In this document: positions 6,674-16,870 of the stretch, one piece after another
How the letters are laid out: each line of letters starts with the position of its first letter
Numbering within the stretch: position 1 is the first letter of the stretch
DNA from: Pyrenochaeta sp. MPI-SDFR-AT-0127
Lineage: Eukaryota > Ascomycota > Dothideomycetes > Pleosporales > Cucurbitariaceae
Length of the DNA: 18,529 nucleotides
Direction: 5' to 3'
NCBI GenBank assembly: GCA_020747015.1
Contig: JAGTJM010000160.1
Span: 1 to 18,529, forward strand
Position numbers and translations under genes: made by a program
Notes under the pieces: generated by a model
The model's input: the letters and a program-made list of their open reading frames with translations, nothing else
Databases searched by the model: none
What the model was told of the DNA's origin: nothing

Positions 6674-7814
6674 GGGGCTTTGAGACTGTCTTTAAAGGCG
6701 TCTTTATATAAGACGAGCCTGCTGCTGAAGCTACGTAGTTGTACGCGGAGTCTCTGCTGTCCAAGGAGCTAATATACCACCAGCTATCCCTGGTGGAGAC
6801 GGCGTTCTGACGACAGTAAGGTTGGAAAGGACACGTTCTGGACAAGGTGGGATAAGCCCTGTCGCTCCAAAGCCGGCCTTAATATTGCTCTCAGACATGA
6901 CTATCAGCCTAACCTTCTGGTATATCCATAAGAAGTCAATCTTATCTACATGAAAGACTCCTTAGCGCGCAAGCTCAGACACCTCATATCCGTACACAAC
7001 CTTAAGAGGAGAGTAGCAGCCAACATCAAGAGGCTGAAGGAGGTGGGAGGTGTGAGGAGGCATGTAGAGGGTGATAATCTTGTTATCCTTGCAGAATTGA
7101 TCAAACTCTGGCGTTGCGTGGCTGCTATGTCCATCAAGGATAAGCAGTCTATACGCCCCTGTTGTACGCGACTCCGTGTGTCTGTTAAAGTGCTTTACCC
7201 ACTCAAGGCCAAGCTCGTCAGTTGTCCATCCATTATCGCTGAGAGCGACAGCCTAGTCTGGTAGGAGGTCCTTGTACCAGCCAGCTTAGTGAAGCTTACC
7301 AGCTAAGATCACAAAGGGTAGAAGACACCAGCCAGACGCGTTAATACACTCAATTGCTGTCACCCACTCTCTATTACCTGGCTATACGATAGTTACTCGA
7401 CTAATCGTGTCAGCGCTAGTAACAACCTTTAACGTAGCAGCGACTCCTATTATAAACCTAGTCTTATTAAAGTTATATACGTCCTCATAGAGGATACCCT
7501 ACGTCTAGCGCGTATCCTCTATAAGCTTAAACCACGCACTAATCCTAACAGGATCTTCACACTTTACACATTATAAGTGGAATTTCCTATTCCACTTTAT
7601 CTAGAGGGTTAGCTAGCTCTTGATAAAGCGCGTTACCTAGCACTTACCCACGGGTAGAGGAGGAGGATTTTGGCCGCGGCCAGTAAGTAAAGCGTCTACC
7701 ATTCGTCGTACGTCGATGATCTAAGGGGGAAAACTACGACGATTAAGGTTAAGGATCCACTGAACGAGGGACTACTCTTTAATAGGGGCCAGCTTGCGGT
7801 TGACAGGCGTTGTT

Positions 7815-7866
7815 GCGTGTTTTAGAAGGACACCTTAAAGGCGTGTTTTAGAAGGACACCTTAAAG
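7815..7866. repeat. Exact 26-bp tandem duplication breaking the transposase frame
   Basis: Two identical 26-bp units beginning GCGTGTTTTAG abut at 7840/7841. Because 26 is not a multiple of 3, the HTH start and the DDE core lie in different frames. Taking one unit out joins them as KHATTPVNRKLAP in a single frame. Confidence 0.9.
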
Positions 7867-8029
7867 GCGTGTCTCTAGTGTAGATCTTAATACTTTATAG
7901 AGCTTTGAAAGTTTGCGATGAGATTAAGAAGGATTAGATTTTAAGGAGGCAATAGCAAGGCTTAATCTACCTTCTTTTGAAGGACTTAGAGGCTGTTGTC
8001 GTGGTGTCATTATAGATGGGATGAGACGC

Positions 8030-8082
8030 GCTGCACGCGTTTTGGTAGGGTGGCCAGGATAGTAATATGGCCAGCTTACCGA
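8030..8082 (-). repeat. Right terminal inverted repeat of Fot1 element 1
   Basis: Reverse-complement partner of 6244-6296. Read on the minus strand, its four differences are all C-to-T and create ATA or TTA contexts, consistent with RIP on this end. Confidence 0.85.
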
Positions 8083-8167
8083 GGTTCACCCCGTAACGCT
8101 GCACCCCGCGTAATGACGCACCCGAGCATGCAACACCAGCTTTTTAATACCACGTAACTTAACTAAT

Positions 8168-8500
8168 ATGGGCAAAATTAAGGATGCGCTTGCAGCAATC
8201 AATTCCTTAAAGCCTGGAGATGAGATCTCTTACAGGCAAATCGCTAAAAAGTATAGTATTTCAGCTACAACACTAGCGAGGCGCGATTAAGGCGTATCTA
8301 CCTTAAGAATAATTAAAGCTCAAAACTAATAAAATCTCTATCCATACTAAGAACAGGCGCTTATCTAGTATATTATCTAGCTTACCAGGCGAGGCCTCCT
8401 ACCTACTAGGGCTATAATTTGAAACTTTACTTCTTAAATAGCTAAAAAAGAGATTAGAAAGAACTGGGTTAAGCGCTTCGTCCGGCGGTACAGTATCTAT
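8168..8500 (+). pseudogene. Fot1-like transposase, N-terminal HTH part (element 2, segment 1)
   Basis: The ATG at 8168 opens MGKIKDALAAINSLKPGDEI, then SYRQIAKKYSISATTLARR, the psq-type helix-turn-helix of fungal Fot1-like transposases. The first stop, at 8288-8290, falls where the family reads RRHRG, so it is a mutated codon. After it the same frame continues through stops with LTRRGLLPTRAII, IAKKEIRKNWVKRFVRR and YSIY, the HTH-CENPB part. No indel is needed. The segment ends exactly at the target site TCTAT of the solo LTR. The 40-codon opening ORF is not a gene by itself. Confidence 0.8.
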
Positions 8501-8798
8501 TGTAACGACATAGGTGATAAAGGGTTCCGAAACGGATCCGGGTGCAACTCAAAGGCATATAGGAGTGCGTGCTGCGGTAGATAACTAAGAACACCTCTAT
8601 TCCTATAGGTCTGGTACGAAAGGATAAGAAGAACTTCTCCTACTATCTACTACTAAAGAGCTATACTTATGTATAGAGGAATAGGGGTAACAGGGCCTAA
8701 TCGGGACAGTATCGGAGGCAGGTCCGATATTACCTAAATAAACCTCCCCTCTTATAGGAACGCGTGTGCGTCTCTATTTCTATATAACGTTCGTTACA
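8501..8798 (-). repeat. Solo LTR of the Ty3/gypsy element, reverse orientation
   Basis: 298 bp, starting TGTAACGACA and ending CGTTACA. It is the reverse complement of the LTRs at 8973-9270 and 15776-16073, with exactly the same length. It is flanked by a perfect 5-bp target duplication TCTAT (8496-8500 and 8799-8803). LTR plus one target copy is 303 bp, so the transposase frame is the same on both sides. No internal sequence remains, so it arose by LTR-LTR recombination after insertion. Confidence 0.9.
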
Positions 8799-8803
8799 TC
8801 TAT

Positions 8804-8972
8804 CTCATCTCTTAGTATATAACTAGTATAGATAATAACCGCTATAAGGCTAATTCCTCTATAAAGTATAACCTCTATTTTAAGCTTATAGACGATAAGA
8901 TAAAGTAATATAAGATAGAAGCTCGATATATATATAATATAGATAAAAAGGGGTTCCTATTAGGAGTAATAG
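8804..8972 (+). pseudogene. Fot1-like transposase, start of DDE core (element 2, segment 2)
   Basis: This 169-bp piece between the two LTR insertions reads SIDNNRYKANSSIKYNLYF, then YIYNIDKKGFLLGVI. It corresponds to the family's GIDRNRHKADS..KYRLYF and YNMDEKGFL.GVIG. The first catalytic Asp (of D-E-K-G-F) is present and the Glu next to it is Lys. The segment continues segment 1 in frame and ends at the AATAG target site of the gypsy element. Confidence 0.85.
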
Positions 8973-9270
8973 TGTAACGAACGTTATATAGAAATAGAGA
9001 CGCACACGCGTTCCTATAAGAAGGGAGGTTTATTTGGAGGATATTGGACCTGCCTCTAATACTGTCCCGATTAGGCCCCGTTACCCCTATTTCTCTATAC
9101 ATAAGTATAGCTCTTTAGCAGTAGATAGTAGGATAAGTTCTTCTTGTCCTTTCGTATCAGACCTATAGGAATAGAGGTATTCTTAGTTATCCACCGCAGC
9201 ACGCACTCCTATATGCCTTTGAGTTACACTTAGATCCGTTTCGGAGCCCTCTAGCACCTATATCGTTATA
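8973..9270 (+). repeat. 5' LTR of the Ty3/gypsy element
   Basis: 298 bp, starting TGTAACGAACG and ending TCGTTATA (CA end mutated to TA). It aligns end to end without gaps, as far as I can see, to the LTR at 15776. The differences are overwhelmingly C/T or G/A. A short open frame inside it is not a gene. Confidence 0.9.
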
Positions 9271-9759
9271 TTATAAGAAGAACTTCGCCCCCACTAGTGA
9301 TGGCTTCTTAATAATATCGCCTTATTTAAAAAGATTACGTCTAAACCCTTACGTTAATATGATCTAATTCGGATCTATTTACGATTAAAATCTATTATTC
9401 TAAAGTTAGGATCCCCTTAATCTCCTAATAACTAAAGCCTATAGGTTTAGAACTTCCTACACTACTATATAAGGATTAACTTCAGGAAAGTCGCGTAGAG
9501 CGCTAGGGTAGAAACTTAGAGACTACTAATAACCTAGGGGAATTAGAGCCTAAGCTAATATCTCCCCCTAAATAAGGATCAGCTTAAATAGGAGTATCGT
9601 CCTCATTAAGATTAACGCGGTAGTAGGCCGCCTAGTCGAAAATTATCGCGCAGCCTAAGGCTGATGAGTAAATAGAGGGTTACTCTAAATAGGAAACAGA
9701 GTCTGACGCATAATTAATAATAGTAGAGAATCAGAACATAATTAGACCTAACGCGAGGA

Positions 9760-10800
9760 TTACTGAGTTGTAGCGTAAACTAGATTAAGTTCGTGCAGAA
9801 CTAAACAAACTTAGCGCTTAGCCTATCTCTAGCTCTATTAAGCCTGATTAGCCCCTACCTACTACTAAAACACCCCCGACTACGAACCTATAAGAGATCT
9901 ACTCTCCTTTAGTAACGCTTCCCCTAGAACTTATAGGCAGAATAATAAGGTTAGAAAAGACGCCTCCTATTAGCGATCTTAGTGATAGGAAGAACCCTAG
10001 CTTTAGATAATAGTAAGCTTCGATACGAGACCAACTTAAGATCAACTTAGATTACTATTAGACGGAGCGCGCACGCATAGCCTTAGTATAGGGGTATACC
10101 ACAGGATTAGCAAGAGAATACCTAGAGCCCGATACCTAGCCGACTCCCCTGTGGATAGCTTCTAGATCGCTGAACAGATAATCGATCTTCTAAAATCCTA
10201 TTTTATCACTAGAAATAAGATAGTAGAGAATAGAGCACTGTTCGACTGATTATAATAAGGGAAAGAGGAAACTTTTACTCTCTTTAAGGCACGTTTTCTA
10301 AGCGCGGCTATAAAAGGACACGTACCTAAGTCGGAGTGGTTTCACTACCTATAGATTAAGATCGTCCCTAGCCTTCGAGTACCTAACCTAGGATTTAAGC
10401 GCCTCTAGAATAACTCCTTCGAATAAATAGTAGAGCACCTAATAGTATACGATATGGAGCGGAAGAACTATCTAGTCGTAAGCTCTCCTACCAATGTTCC
10501 TTAAAATAGTGCTTAGACTATATAACGACCTATTATAGACCCTATCTGGAAGACAACCTATATAGCCCCCTTATTAAGTGCTACGCAGTCTTTTAAGCCC
10601 GCTGTATATCGCCCGGCCTTAAAGACACCCGCACTAGATAGAGAAAGGACCCTAGGCAACTACTATAATTGTGGCGACCCTAGACACTATGCTAACGAAT
10701 GTCCTAAACCACGGGTTCACTAGATTAAACTAGAGGAAGAAGAATTTGAGGACGCTATAGAAAGTTACAATACGGATCTAATTTAGTTAGGAAACGACGC
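9760..10800 (+). pseudogene. gag remnant of the Ty3/gypsy element
   Basis: Stop-ridden frames show gag-like sequence: a charged helical stretch near 9770 (LDQVRAELNKL), a capsid-type block near 10250-10400 (KEETFTLFKARFLSAAIKGH), and one zinc knuckle near 10660-10710 reading YYNCGDPRHYANECPKP. The canonical CCHC needs Cys where the first Tyr stands (TGC to TAC). Gag normally forms the particle that packages the transcript. The limits are approximate. Confidence 0.7.
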
Positions 10801-10899
10801 CGCCTAGGAGGACGATCCTTCCCGGGCCTAAGCTAATATAACCTGTCTAGTCTTAATCTCTCTCGTTTATTCTATAGCTCTTATTTCCTTATTTCGTCT

Positions 10900-13800
10900 A
10901 TTCTATATTATAATAACCTTAGGGTATAGCTCCGTTCCCTAGTAGATACGGGAGCCTAAGGTTACTTATTTCTTAATTCTAAGATTACTTCTTCTATTTC
11001 TATAGCACTTCGACAACCTATCTAAAAGCTACCCTACTAGGTTATAGTTCGAGGCTTTAAGGATTAGATATCTTCTAGTGTTACTTACTACATTCGTCTG
11101 TATTTAAAGATCGACAGACGTAAGATTCTTAATTACCCCTTTATTATCCTCAACCTAGGCGCTTAGGATTGTATTATCAGCCTTCGTTAGCTAAAACGCT
11201 TTAGGATTATACTCATATAGATCGCTTATAGATAGTGTAGCCTCCTTAATATCTAGTCTCTTATAACCCCTCGCCCCCTATCCCTATGTGGCTCTACCTA
11301 ACCGCTCCTATAGGGCAAGTTGAGCTTAATATACAACAACGAGATGCCTTATAGGATAAGGAGGAGTATTGGAGAATAATAGCCACACTCACTCTACTAG
11401 ATTCGAGGCATACTTAAGCTGCCTACTCTAAGGCGCTGTACTATCCTACTAAAGCCTAAGCAGTCCCCTATCTAAAAGCCCTCCGCTACCCTACTTACCT
11501 TTCGAGTCGCCCTAATTTCGGCTAACGCTTTCTATTTCAATCTTAAAAAGCTAGAGAATGAGTTTTTACTATAAGCCTATACAAAATTAATTAATTACTC
11601 TAAGATTATAAGGATAAGCTAGAGAACGCGCAGCTAATTAAGGACTAACTACCCTCCTATTACTATCCGTATTAGGACGTATTTAATAAGGTAGACGCTA
11701 ATAAGATACCCCCTTCTCGCTCTTACGACTATAAGATCGTGCTTAAGGAACCTTTACTAAAACGTATCCCCTATTATATAAGTAGAATTAAGCGGAGCTA
11801 GAGGCTATTAAGGCCTATATACTTAAGCACCTTTGGAAGGGTTTTATTAAAGTAAGTTAGAGCCCCTTTACTTCTCTAATTCTTACTATTAAGAAACTAG
11901 GAGGAGGATTACGTATCTGCGTAGACTATCGAAAGTTAAATAACCTTACGCGTAAAGATACCTATCTAATACCCGTATAGACGAGTTATTATTAAGACTA
12001 TCTAAGGCTAAGATCTTTACTAAGTTTAATATCCGTGCCGCCTTTAATAAGATTAGGATAGATCCTAAATCTAAAGAGTATACGTCCTTTAGACCCGTAT
12101 AGTAGCTATAAATATAAGGTCTTACCCTTTAGACTCTATAATAGGCCGCTACCTATTAAAGATATATAAACGACGTTTAATTAACTATCTAGATAACTTC
12201 TGCGTAGCCTACCTAGATAATATCCTAATCTACTCTAAAGACGCCCTAACTTATTAGGAATACGTTCGTAAGGTTCTGGAGCGACTTTAGATAGCTAGTC
12301 TCTAGGTAGATATTAAGAAGAGTGAATTTTATATAACTCGTACTAGATATTTAGGATATATCTTAATAAATAAGGGAATTAAGGTAGATCCTATTAAAGC
12401 TGAAGTCCTCTAAAACTAGGCCGAACCTACTACGATTATAGGTATAAAGTCGTTCCTAGGGTTTACTAGATTCTATAGGTAATTCGTTAAAGACTTCTTA
12501 CGCATTATAAAACTAATAATCGCTCTTTAGAGCCTAGCGAATCCCTTTATATAGTCCCCTAACTGTTAGCGAGTATTTAATAAATTAAAGCCGCTCTTCT
12601 AGTAATCCTAACCTAGCCTATTTCGACGCTGAATACGAAACAAGATAGAAATAGACGCATCTAATAGCGTAATCGCAGGAGTTCTATCCTAAAGGCACCC
12701 TAAAAAAAGTAGTATCCTATTACCTTCTATAGTTATGCCCTATCTAGATCTAAACTAAACTAGGAAATCTATAATAAAGAACTCTTTGCGATTGTATACG
12801 CGTTCGCGAAATAGAGGCCTAAACTATCTATAGTTTAATACTAAATCTAAGTGTACTTAGATTACTGCTCCCTTAAATACTTTATAACTACTAAAGTACT
12901 AAATACACGATAAGCCTATTAGGTAGAGGTTATAGTACTGTTTAACTTCTGAATCGAATATACGCTAGGCGTAAGTAATACTAGGGTAGATATCCTAAGT
13001 TAACGCGAATAGGAGGTTAATAGTATTAAAGTAGTATAGAAGGATAACCGCTTACGTATTTTACTAGGTCCTAAGAGATTATACACCCGTATTAACTCCG
13101 ACCTAGTAGTAAACTACTTAAAGGACTATCCTCTGTAAGAGCTAACTATTTTAGCGATCGCTCCTCTCTAGGACGTTATAAACTTGGACTCCCTAGAGCT
13201 AATTAAGGCTCTCCTCTAAGAAAATTAGAATTCCTTTATAGAAGAACGAAAAACCCTGCTAAAGCAATATTAGATAGAGAACGGACTCCTACTCTATGGA
13301 GATCGACTTTGTGTACCTATTAACTCCTCGCTTTACACCCGTCTTATTAGGGAGGTCTATAACTAGATCTCCTCCGCCTACCCTAGTGCCTCTAAGACGT
13401 ATCGGCTCCTATCTCGCCGTTATTACTAGAAAGGCATAGGAGCTACCTATAAACGCTACGTAAGGAACTGCGTCCCTTACTAATAAGGCTATCTAAGATA
13501 GAACTAACTCCCTAGTTACCTACAGCCGCTCCCTACCCCTAATAGACCTATATAACATCTGTGTATCGACTTTAAGGAGTTCCCCTAAGACCACTCTGGA
13601 TATAATTAGGTAATAGTTATTATGACCGCTTATCTAAATAGGCCACACTATCCCTTACTATAAGACTATCAACGCCCGAGGTATAGCCGCCCTATTCATC
13701 TAATAGATCTATCGTTTCGGCACACGCCTGAAAGTATAGTATCCAATCGCGTCCCTAGTTTATGTCCTGATTCTGGTCCAAATTCTATTAGATTATAGGC

Positions 13801-14620
13801 GTTAAGGTGAAACTATCTACGGCCTATTATAAATAAACTAATAGGCAAACAGAGATTATGAATAAATACTTAGATTAAAGGCTAAGGCCCTTCGTATCCT
13901 ATTATCAGGATAATTAGAGCGAACTATTACCTATGATTAATCGAGCTTAAGTTACGCTACTATATAACACGCTTAAAATAACACCGTACAAGTCCTGTTC
14001 AGCTCCGAACTACGCCAGAGTTAGGACTGGGCCTAACCTATAAATTAACCTTTTCTAAGATACTAAATAATAAGGAGGCTCTCGCCCTTACTACCCGTAT
14101 ATATGACGCGTAGTAGGAGGCGAAAAAGAATATAGAGAAGGCTTAGGACCAAATGAGATCCGTCGTAGATTGTTACCGCAAGCCATTAACTAGGTTATTA
14201 GTATAAGGTTTACCTATTAATAAAGAACCTTACGGCTAACCGCCCTAGCCAAAAACTATCTAAATAATGGAGGGTCCCTTCGAAGTGCTTAAATAAGTAG
14301 GCTACTCCTATAGGCTGAAACTACCTTACGGCTTAAAGATCTATAACGTCTTCGCACTAGATATCCTCTATAAAGATCCCTCTAACCCCCTCCTAGGGTA
14401 AGAGGCTCTGAAACCGCCTAGTACGCTAATATAAGGCGTTAAGGAATAGGAGGTAGAGGAAATCCTAGTAAGCAAGCTTTACCGCTTAAAACTAAAATAT
14501 AAGGTTAAGTAGGTCGGACACGACCTAGACCTAGTTTAGTATAACGCCTTAAACTTTATAGGCGCACCTTATAAGCTTAGGACTTCTATAATAAGTATCT
14601 GAATTAGCTGGGACCCCTAA
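10900..14620 (+). pseudogene. pol remnant: protease, RT, RNase H, integrase, chromodomain
   Basis: Protease: LVDTGA, with Asp at 10945-10947. RT: FTKFNI with catalytic Asp to Asn (12028-12030), and AYLDNILIYSKD, where the YxDD motif has become YLDN (12219-12221). RNase H: IEIDASNSVIAGVL, Asp kept at 12654-12656. Integrase zinc domain: AYPSASKTYRLLSRRYY with His to Tyr (13379-13381) and NCVPY with Cys to Tyr (13478-13480). Integrase core: IDFKEF with Asp kept (13568-13570), VSNR with Asp to Asn (13745-13747), RQTEIMN with Glu kept (13852-13854). GPF of the GPY/F motif is near 14273-14281, followed by the chromodomain. Several stops stand where Trp or Gln is expected. The element therefore encodes no working enzyme. 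Confidence 0.85.
14434..14582 (+). pseudogene. C-terminal chromodomain of the gypsy integrase, mutated
   Basis: Part of the pol remnant. It reads EVEEILVSKLYRLKLKYKVK, stop, VGHDLDLV, stop, YNALNFIGAPYKLR. The family pattern is W.VEEIL..K....KL.YKVKW.G....WE....., so the stops are TGG to TAG at the aromatic-cage and core Trp positions. Chromodomains direct integration to methylated-histone chromatin; here that activity is lost. Confidence 0.75.
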
Positions 14621-15761
14621 GGAGTCTATATAAATAGATTACTACTTAGGAGAAGGGTATTAAGGATCTTATGCACTTATAGATAATTAAACTAAGTTTA
14701 GAAAGATAAGTAGTATTATACTATAGAAGCTCCCCGCAAAGCCTAGTATAACTACTATAATAAGAACCTGTCTTAGAGTCCTTTTAGATCCCGACGTTCC
14801 TATTAAAGGTTAGTCTCTAACTCACTCTCTAATAGAGTAGCCTAAGCCTCCCCTTCTAACTCTCTAGTAACTAATAACGCGTTACCCCCGTATTCCTTCC
14901 GCGAGGCTTCTAACCCCGTCTACGCGCAGCTGGACCTAGGGGAGGAGGCACTAAAGTCCCGCTACCGCGCCTATTACCGTGACTAACTAAGTAACTACAC
15001 TAGTTAACTTAGCTAGTTTAGCCCCTATAGCCGAATCTCCTCCGCCTACTCCTCCTAGCGAAGGTGAGTAGTATGCAGTAGCTTAATAGCGGTTAGGCTT
15101 TTAACCTACGCAGTTGCTACCTGCACTATAGTCCTAAGCCGTAACGCCGCCGAAACTATAGTAGCCGTTATATCCTCTAGCTCCTCCTCCTCCTCCTCCC
15201 CTAACTCCTTAAACTCTATCTACTCCTCGGTAGTAGACCTGCGATTAGGGCAGCCTCTAGCTCCTCGTACTCCCGACCCGTATATAGGGGAACTGGGCGG
15301 TAAACCTTATTACCTGTGTATAATATATACACTTCTTAGATCCTCTAAGGGAATCTAAACTTAATATTTTTACTGCGGGCTAAAGCCCTTACGGCGCGTA
15401 TATAAATAACCCTATAGGCCGCGGGTAGAGCCCTAGGGGGTATAGGAATAGGCATTATAGGTTAGCTAAGTAATAGTTAGCTAAGAAATAGTATTAGATA
15501 GGATTTAGGCGTAGGCTCTTACGATAGGAAGTGTGTATAAGGAGGAGAAAGCAGCTGCAGCGAGCGGGATTATTTTAATTATACTAATAAGTAAACGGCT
15601 AACTTAAGGTGAAGGCGACTTAGACCTAAGGTAAGTGTAGAATTGAGGTTAGCCCTAATTTAGATCTAATTCGGAACGGACTTAAAATCTATTAAGAAAG
15701 ACATCTGAGAGTACTATATATTACCCTTCCGGCTCCCTAAGAGATAGGGACTATCTCTCCT
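14621..15761 (+). other. Spacer between pol and 3' LTR of the gypsy element
   Basis: No domain is seen. It includes a CTC trinucleotide run (15181-15199) in a Ser-rich or low-complexity stretch and, close to the LTR, an 8-bp hairpin (AGAGATAG-GGA-CTATCTCT, 15740-15758). It is probably the gag-pol tail and 3' untranslated part. Confidence 0.5.
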
Positions 15762-15772
15762 AAGGAGGGGGG
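15762..15772 (+). other. Polypurine tract
   Basis: AAGGAGGGGGG lies three bases before the 3' LTR, where plus-strand DNA synthesis of LTR retrotransposons is primed. It fixes the orientation of the element as plus. Confidence 0.7.
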
Positions 15773-15775
15773 TAA

Positions 15776-16073
15776 TATAATGAACGTTATATAGAAATAG
15801 AGACGCATACGCGTTCCTATAAGAAGGGAGGTTTATTTGGAGGATATTAGACCTACCTCTAATACCGTCCTGATTAGGCCCCGTTACCCCTATTTCTCTA
15901 TACATAAGTATAGCTCTTTAGTAGTAGATAGTAGGATAAGTTCTTCTTATCCTTTCGTATCAGACCTATAGGAATAGAGGTGTTCTTAGTTATCTACCGC
16001 AGTACGCACTCCTATATACCTTTAAGTTGCACTTGGATCCGTTTCGGAGCCCTCTAGCACCTATGTCGTTACA
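15776..16073 (+). repeat. 3' LTR of the Ty3/gypsy element
   Basis: 298 bp, beginning TATAATGAACG (TG start mutated to TA) and ending GTCGTTACA. Same length as the 5' LTR and the solo LTR. It differs from the 5' LTR mainly by transitions, showing that the two ends were mutated independently after insertion. Confidence 0.9.
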
Positions 16074-16870
16074 AATAGGCAGGTTAAAGAGGATATTTAG
16101 TAAGACCTTATATAAGTAGGGGAACTATAAATCCTTTATCTAGGATAGTAATAGAGAGTAGATTACCTTAATAGCCTATATATATGCGGATAGATTATCC
16201 CTAGAGCCTACCCTAATATTTTAGTTAGCCTTATCCTCGCTCTAAGATAGCTAGCTACAAGGTTTCGATTCTAAGGACGATTAATCTTACTTTATCTTAT
16301 TACCCCTAGGATAGACGAATAATAATATAGGCCTTGCATAGCTGAAATAGGTATTTAATTATAATACTAAGGTAAAAGCTTAATCCTCCTATTAATTACT
16401 TATCCTTAATAGCTATAGATCTTATATTACTATAGATTTTACTAACTACTATAGCTAAAATAAGATCCTCCTAGCTATTTATCCTCCTTATTTAACCTAT
16501 AGCTTATAGCTACTTAATATAAGTATATTTAAGCCCCTCTTATTAGTATACTTATAGGAGATCTTATATTTTATAGAGAGAAGCTAGAGGCTAGTTTCTA
16601 TTAGTAAAGTAGACTTCTATCCTTTCTTTAAAGTAGCCTAGGCAGCCTTATTTAGAAAGGAGACTATCCTTAAGGCATTTAAGGTAACTAGCCTATTACC
16701 CTTTAATCCTAAGGTTATCCTTAAAAGGTTTAATACTAAGCTAGCTATCTAGGTAACTATAAGTAATAGTAAGTCCTTAGAGCTAAGTACTAAGAATTAG
16801 AGGGAGTTTAAGTCGCTAGTACGTATTACGAACCTATAACGAGAGCTATAGGCACTTATAAGTAGAGAGG
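16074..16870 (+). pseudogene. Fot1-like transposase, DDE core and C-terminal part (element 2, segment 3)
   Basis: It starts with the second AATAG target copy. With the gypsy element removed, segment 2 continues as GVIGRLKRIFSK. Then come SNRE-stop-ITLIAYIYADR (family NREWIT.IA.ICADG), TNNNIGLA, LLILNSYRSYITIDF (family LLILDGHGSH.T.DF), LLNISIFKPL (family LQPLDVSLFKPL), VDFYPFF and ILKAFKVTSLLPFNPKVILK. Both remaining catalytic Asp are Asn (GAT to AAT). The right limit is approximate, because family similarity fades after about 16740. Confidence 0.85.

Larger units (their letters stand above)
6359..8010 (-). pseudogene. Fot1/pogo-like DDE transposase, broken (element 1)
   Basis: The ATG at 8010 opens MTPRQQPLSPSKEGRLSLAI, a psq-type helix-turn-helix start. 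The HTH-CENPB part follows (NRKLAPIKE, SLVQWIL, WVTRFIKS), then the DDE core: YNFNKTRF (family NFDETGF), PGNREWV, LSDNGWTT, YRLLILDGHSSH and HLLQPLDVGCYSPLK. A C-terminal coiled region (EENLKLRAANDRQRRKR) and a CCHC zinc knuckle (TCSKCHVQGHNRT, stop, C; 6371-6412) end it. The length, about 550 codons, is normal for Fot1. The second and third catalytic Asp remain, but the first is Asn. Stops replace Gln or Trp codons throughout, and a 26-bp tandem duplication near the N-terminus shifts the frame. The family cuts and pastes DNA at TA sites in the nucleus; this copy cannot be active. Confidence 0.85.
6234..8093 (-). mobile_element. Degenerate Fot1/pogo-type DNA transposon (element 1)
   Basis: Defined by 53-bp terminal inverted repeats (6244-6296 and 8030-8082) around a Fot1-like transposase on the minus strand. 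The outer limits are less sure: Fot1/pogo elements insert at TA, and candidate TA dinucleotides flank the interval at 6232-6233 and 8094-8095. About 1.86 kb is the normal size for the family. The element carries RIP-like mutations, but far fewer than the sequence to its right. Confidence 0.8.
8973..16073 (+). mobile_element. Full-length Ty3/gypsy chromovirus retrotransposon, heavily RIPed
   Basis: 7101 bp with two 298-bp LTRs and a perfect 5-bp target duplication AATAG (8968-8972 and 16074-16078). The internal order gag with zinc knuckle, protease, reverse transcriptase, RNase H, integrase, GPY/F and chromodomain is that of Ty3/gypsy (Metaviridae) chromoviruses of fungi. Every domain contains stops and lost catalytic residues, nearly all G-to-A or C-to-T. 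A polypurine tract precedes the 3' LTR. I could not identify a tRNA primer site behind the 5' LTR; the stretch 9271-9760 is leader and diverged gag start. The target is the second Fot1-like element. Confidence 0.9.
8168..16870 (+). mobile_element. Second Fot1/pogo-type transposon (element 2), split by nested gypsy insertions
   Basis: Transposase pieces at 8168-8500, 8804-8972 and 16074 to about 16870 join in order into one coding frame once the solo LTR and the gypsy element, each with one target-site copy, are taken out. The subfamily differs from element 1: it has the MGKIKDAL start and lacks a recognisable zinc knuckle. I could not find its terminal repeats. The left end probably lies between 8096 and 8167, and the right end may be lost to the second gypsy or to RIP. 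The start given is the ATG. Confidence 0.75.

Noticed and set aside
6645..7264. Short frames of 63-104 codons inside the Fot1 element
   Set aside because: They are out-of-frame reads of the transposase pseudogene; the true frame shows LILDGHSSH and the zinc knuckle.
8875..9102. Minus-strand frame of 75 codons, and its near copy at 15714-15905
   Set aside because: Both are antisense frames within LTR copies; their similarity reflects the LTR repeat, not a conserved gene.
9271..9300. Primer binding site behind the 5' LTR
   Set aside because: No TGG-initiated tRNA-complementary stretch follows the LTR; RIP may have erased it.
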